Part shown: piece by piece, positions 5,467 through 5,527 of the stretch
Layout of the letters: each line of letters begins with the position of its first letter
Numbering within the stretch: the first letter of the stretch is position 1
DNA from: an uncultured Planctomycetales bacterium
GTDB taxonomy: Bacteria > Planctomycetota > Planctomycetia > Pirellulales > S012-138
Length of the DNA: 5,527 nucleotides
Assembly: GCA_937982665.1 (NCBI GenBank)
Contig: CALJLD010000214.1
Span: 1-5,527 of the forward strand
Direction: 5' to 3'
Position numbers and translations under genes: made by a program
The notes under the pieces: model-generated
The model's database searches: none
Told to the model about the DNA's origin: nothing
Seen by the model: only the letters and a program-made list of their open reading frames with translations

Positions 5467-5527
5467 CCGGGCGTAACCCCGGCAAAAACGCCCGTGACCC
5501 AGGGTGTAACGCCGGGCGTAACCCCGG
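5467..5527. repeat. Degenerate 12-base-period repeat with a self-complementary core, cut by the window end
   Basis: The 16-base sequence CCGGGCGTAACCCCGG occurs at 5467-5482 and again, identically, at 5512-5527. GTNAC cores lie at 5473, 5494, 5506 and 5518, spaced 21, 12 and 12 bases, all multiples of three. The unit is close to GTAACSCCGGGC. An outlying diverged unit (GGCGTTACC) is at 5410-5418. The array continues past the window, so copy number is unknown. Confidence 0.7.

Larger units (their letters stand above)
4959..5527. other. Repeat-rich stretch without a convincing gene
   Basis: No frame here encodes a recognisable protein. The open frames on the minus strand contain peptides such as IPAFAGMT and IPVKTGIQS, which are the known translation artefacts of the dRS3-like repeat. 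From left to right it holds a nested hairpin (4964-5000), an imperfect tandem duplication (4995-5024), two overlapping stems (5034-5077), a CG-rich inverted repeat (5096-5137), an inverted pair of dRS3-like elements (5158-5310), and a 12-base-period array at the right edge. The region between about 5311 and 5409 shows nothing else. Confidence 0.6.

Noticed and set aside
5467..5527. CRISPR array at the right edge
   Set aside because: The unit period is 12 bases with degenerate copies and no unique spacers of 25-45 bases; no cas gene is present.

Overview
The window looks like chromosomal DNA from a planctomycete-type bacterium (PVC group), inferred from gene content rather than any phylogenetic marker. 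It carries the tail of a sulfatase of the kind abundant in these genomes, a close ribosomal protein L31 / release factor 1 pair, a CheA-type kinase with few Shine-Dalgarno signals around it, and intergenic DNA full of short palindromic repeats. All recognisable proteins belong to known families; I see no mobile-element gene, CRISPR array, tRNA or rRNA.

Layout: (1) 1-313, plus strand, the 3' end of a sulfatase gene. (2) 366-3108, minus strand, a two-gene unit transcribed toward the sulfatase: a single-domain response regulator (2614-3108), then a 736-residue CheA-like histidine kinase (366-2576). (3) 3109-3437, a divergent intergenic region with a candidate sigma70-type promoter and a structured leader for the plus-strand gene. 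(4) 3438-3695, rpmE (ribosomal protein L31, zinc-binding type). (5) 3696-3881, a spacer with a hairpin plus T-run and a dispersed palindromic repeat. (6) 3882-4958, prfA (peptide chain release factor 1). (7) 4959-5527, 569 bases without a convincing gene but dense in inverted and direct repeats, ending in a 12-base-period array that runs off the window.

How the genes work together: the regulator and CheA-like kinase have the parts of a phosphorelay (Hpt histidine, HATPase boxes, CheW-like docking domain, phosphoacceptor Asp), but no receptor, CheW, CheR or CheB is in the window, so their input and output are unknown. RpmE and PrfA are both translation proteins and probably form a housekeeping unit, though a putative terminator and repeats separate them. 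The most unusual material is non-coding: a perfect 11-bp inverted repeat across the regulator/kinase junction, dRS3-like palindromes including an inverted pair with a compensatory base change, and a terminal repeat whose core encodes the same Gly-Val-Thr-Pro tetrapeptide on both strands.
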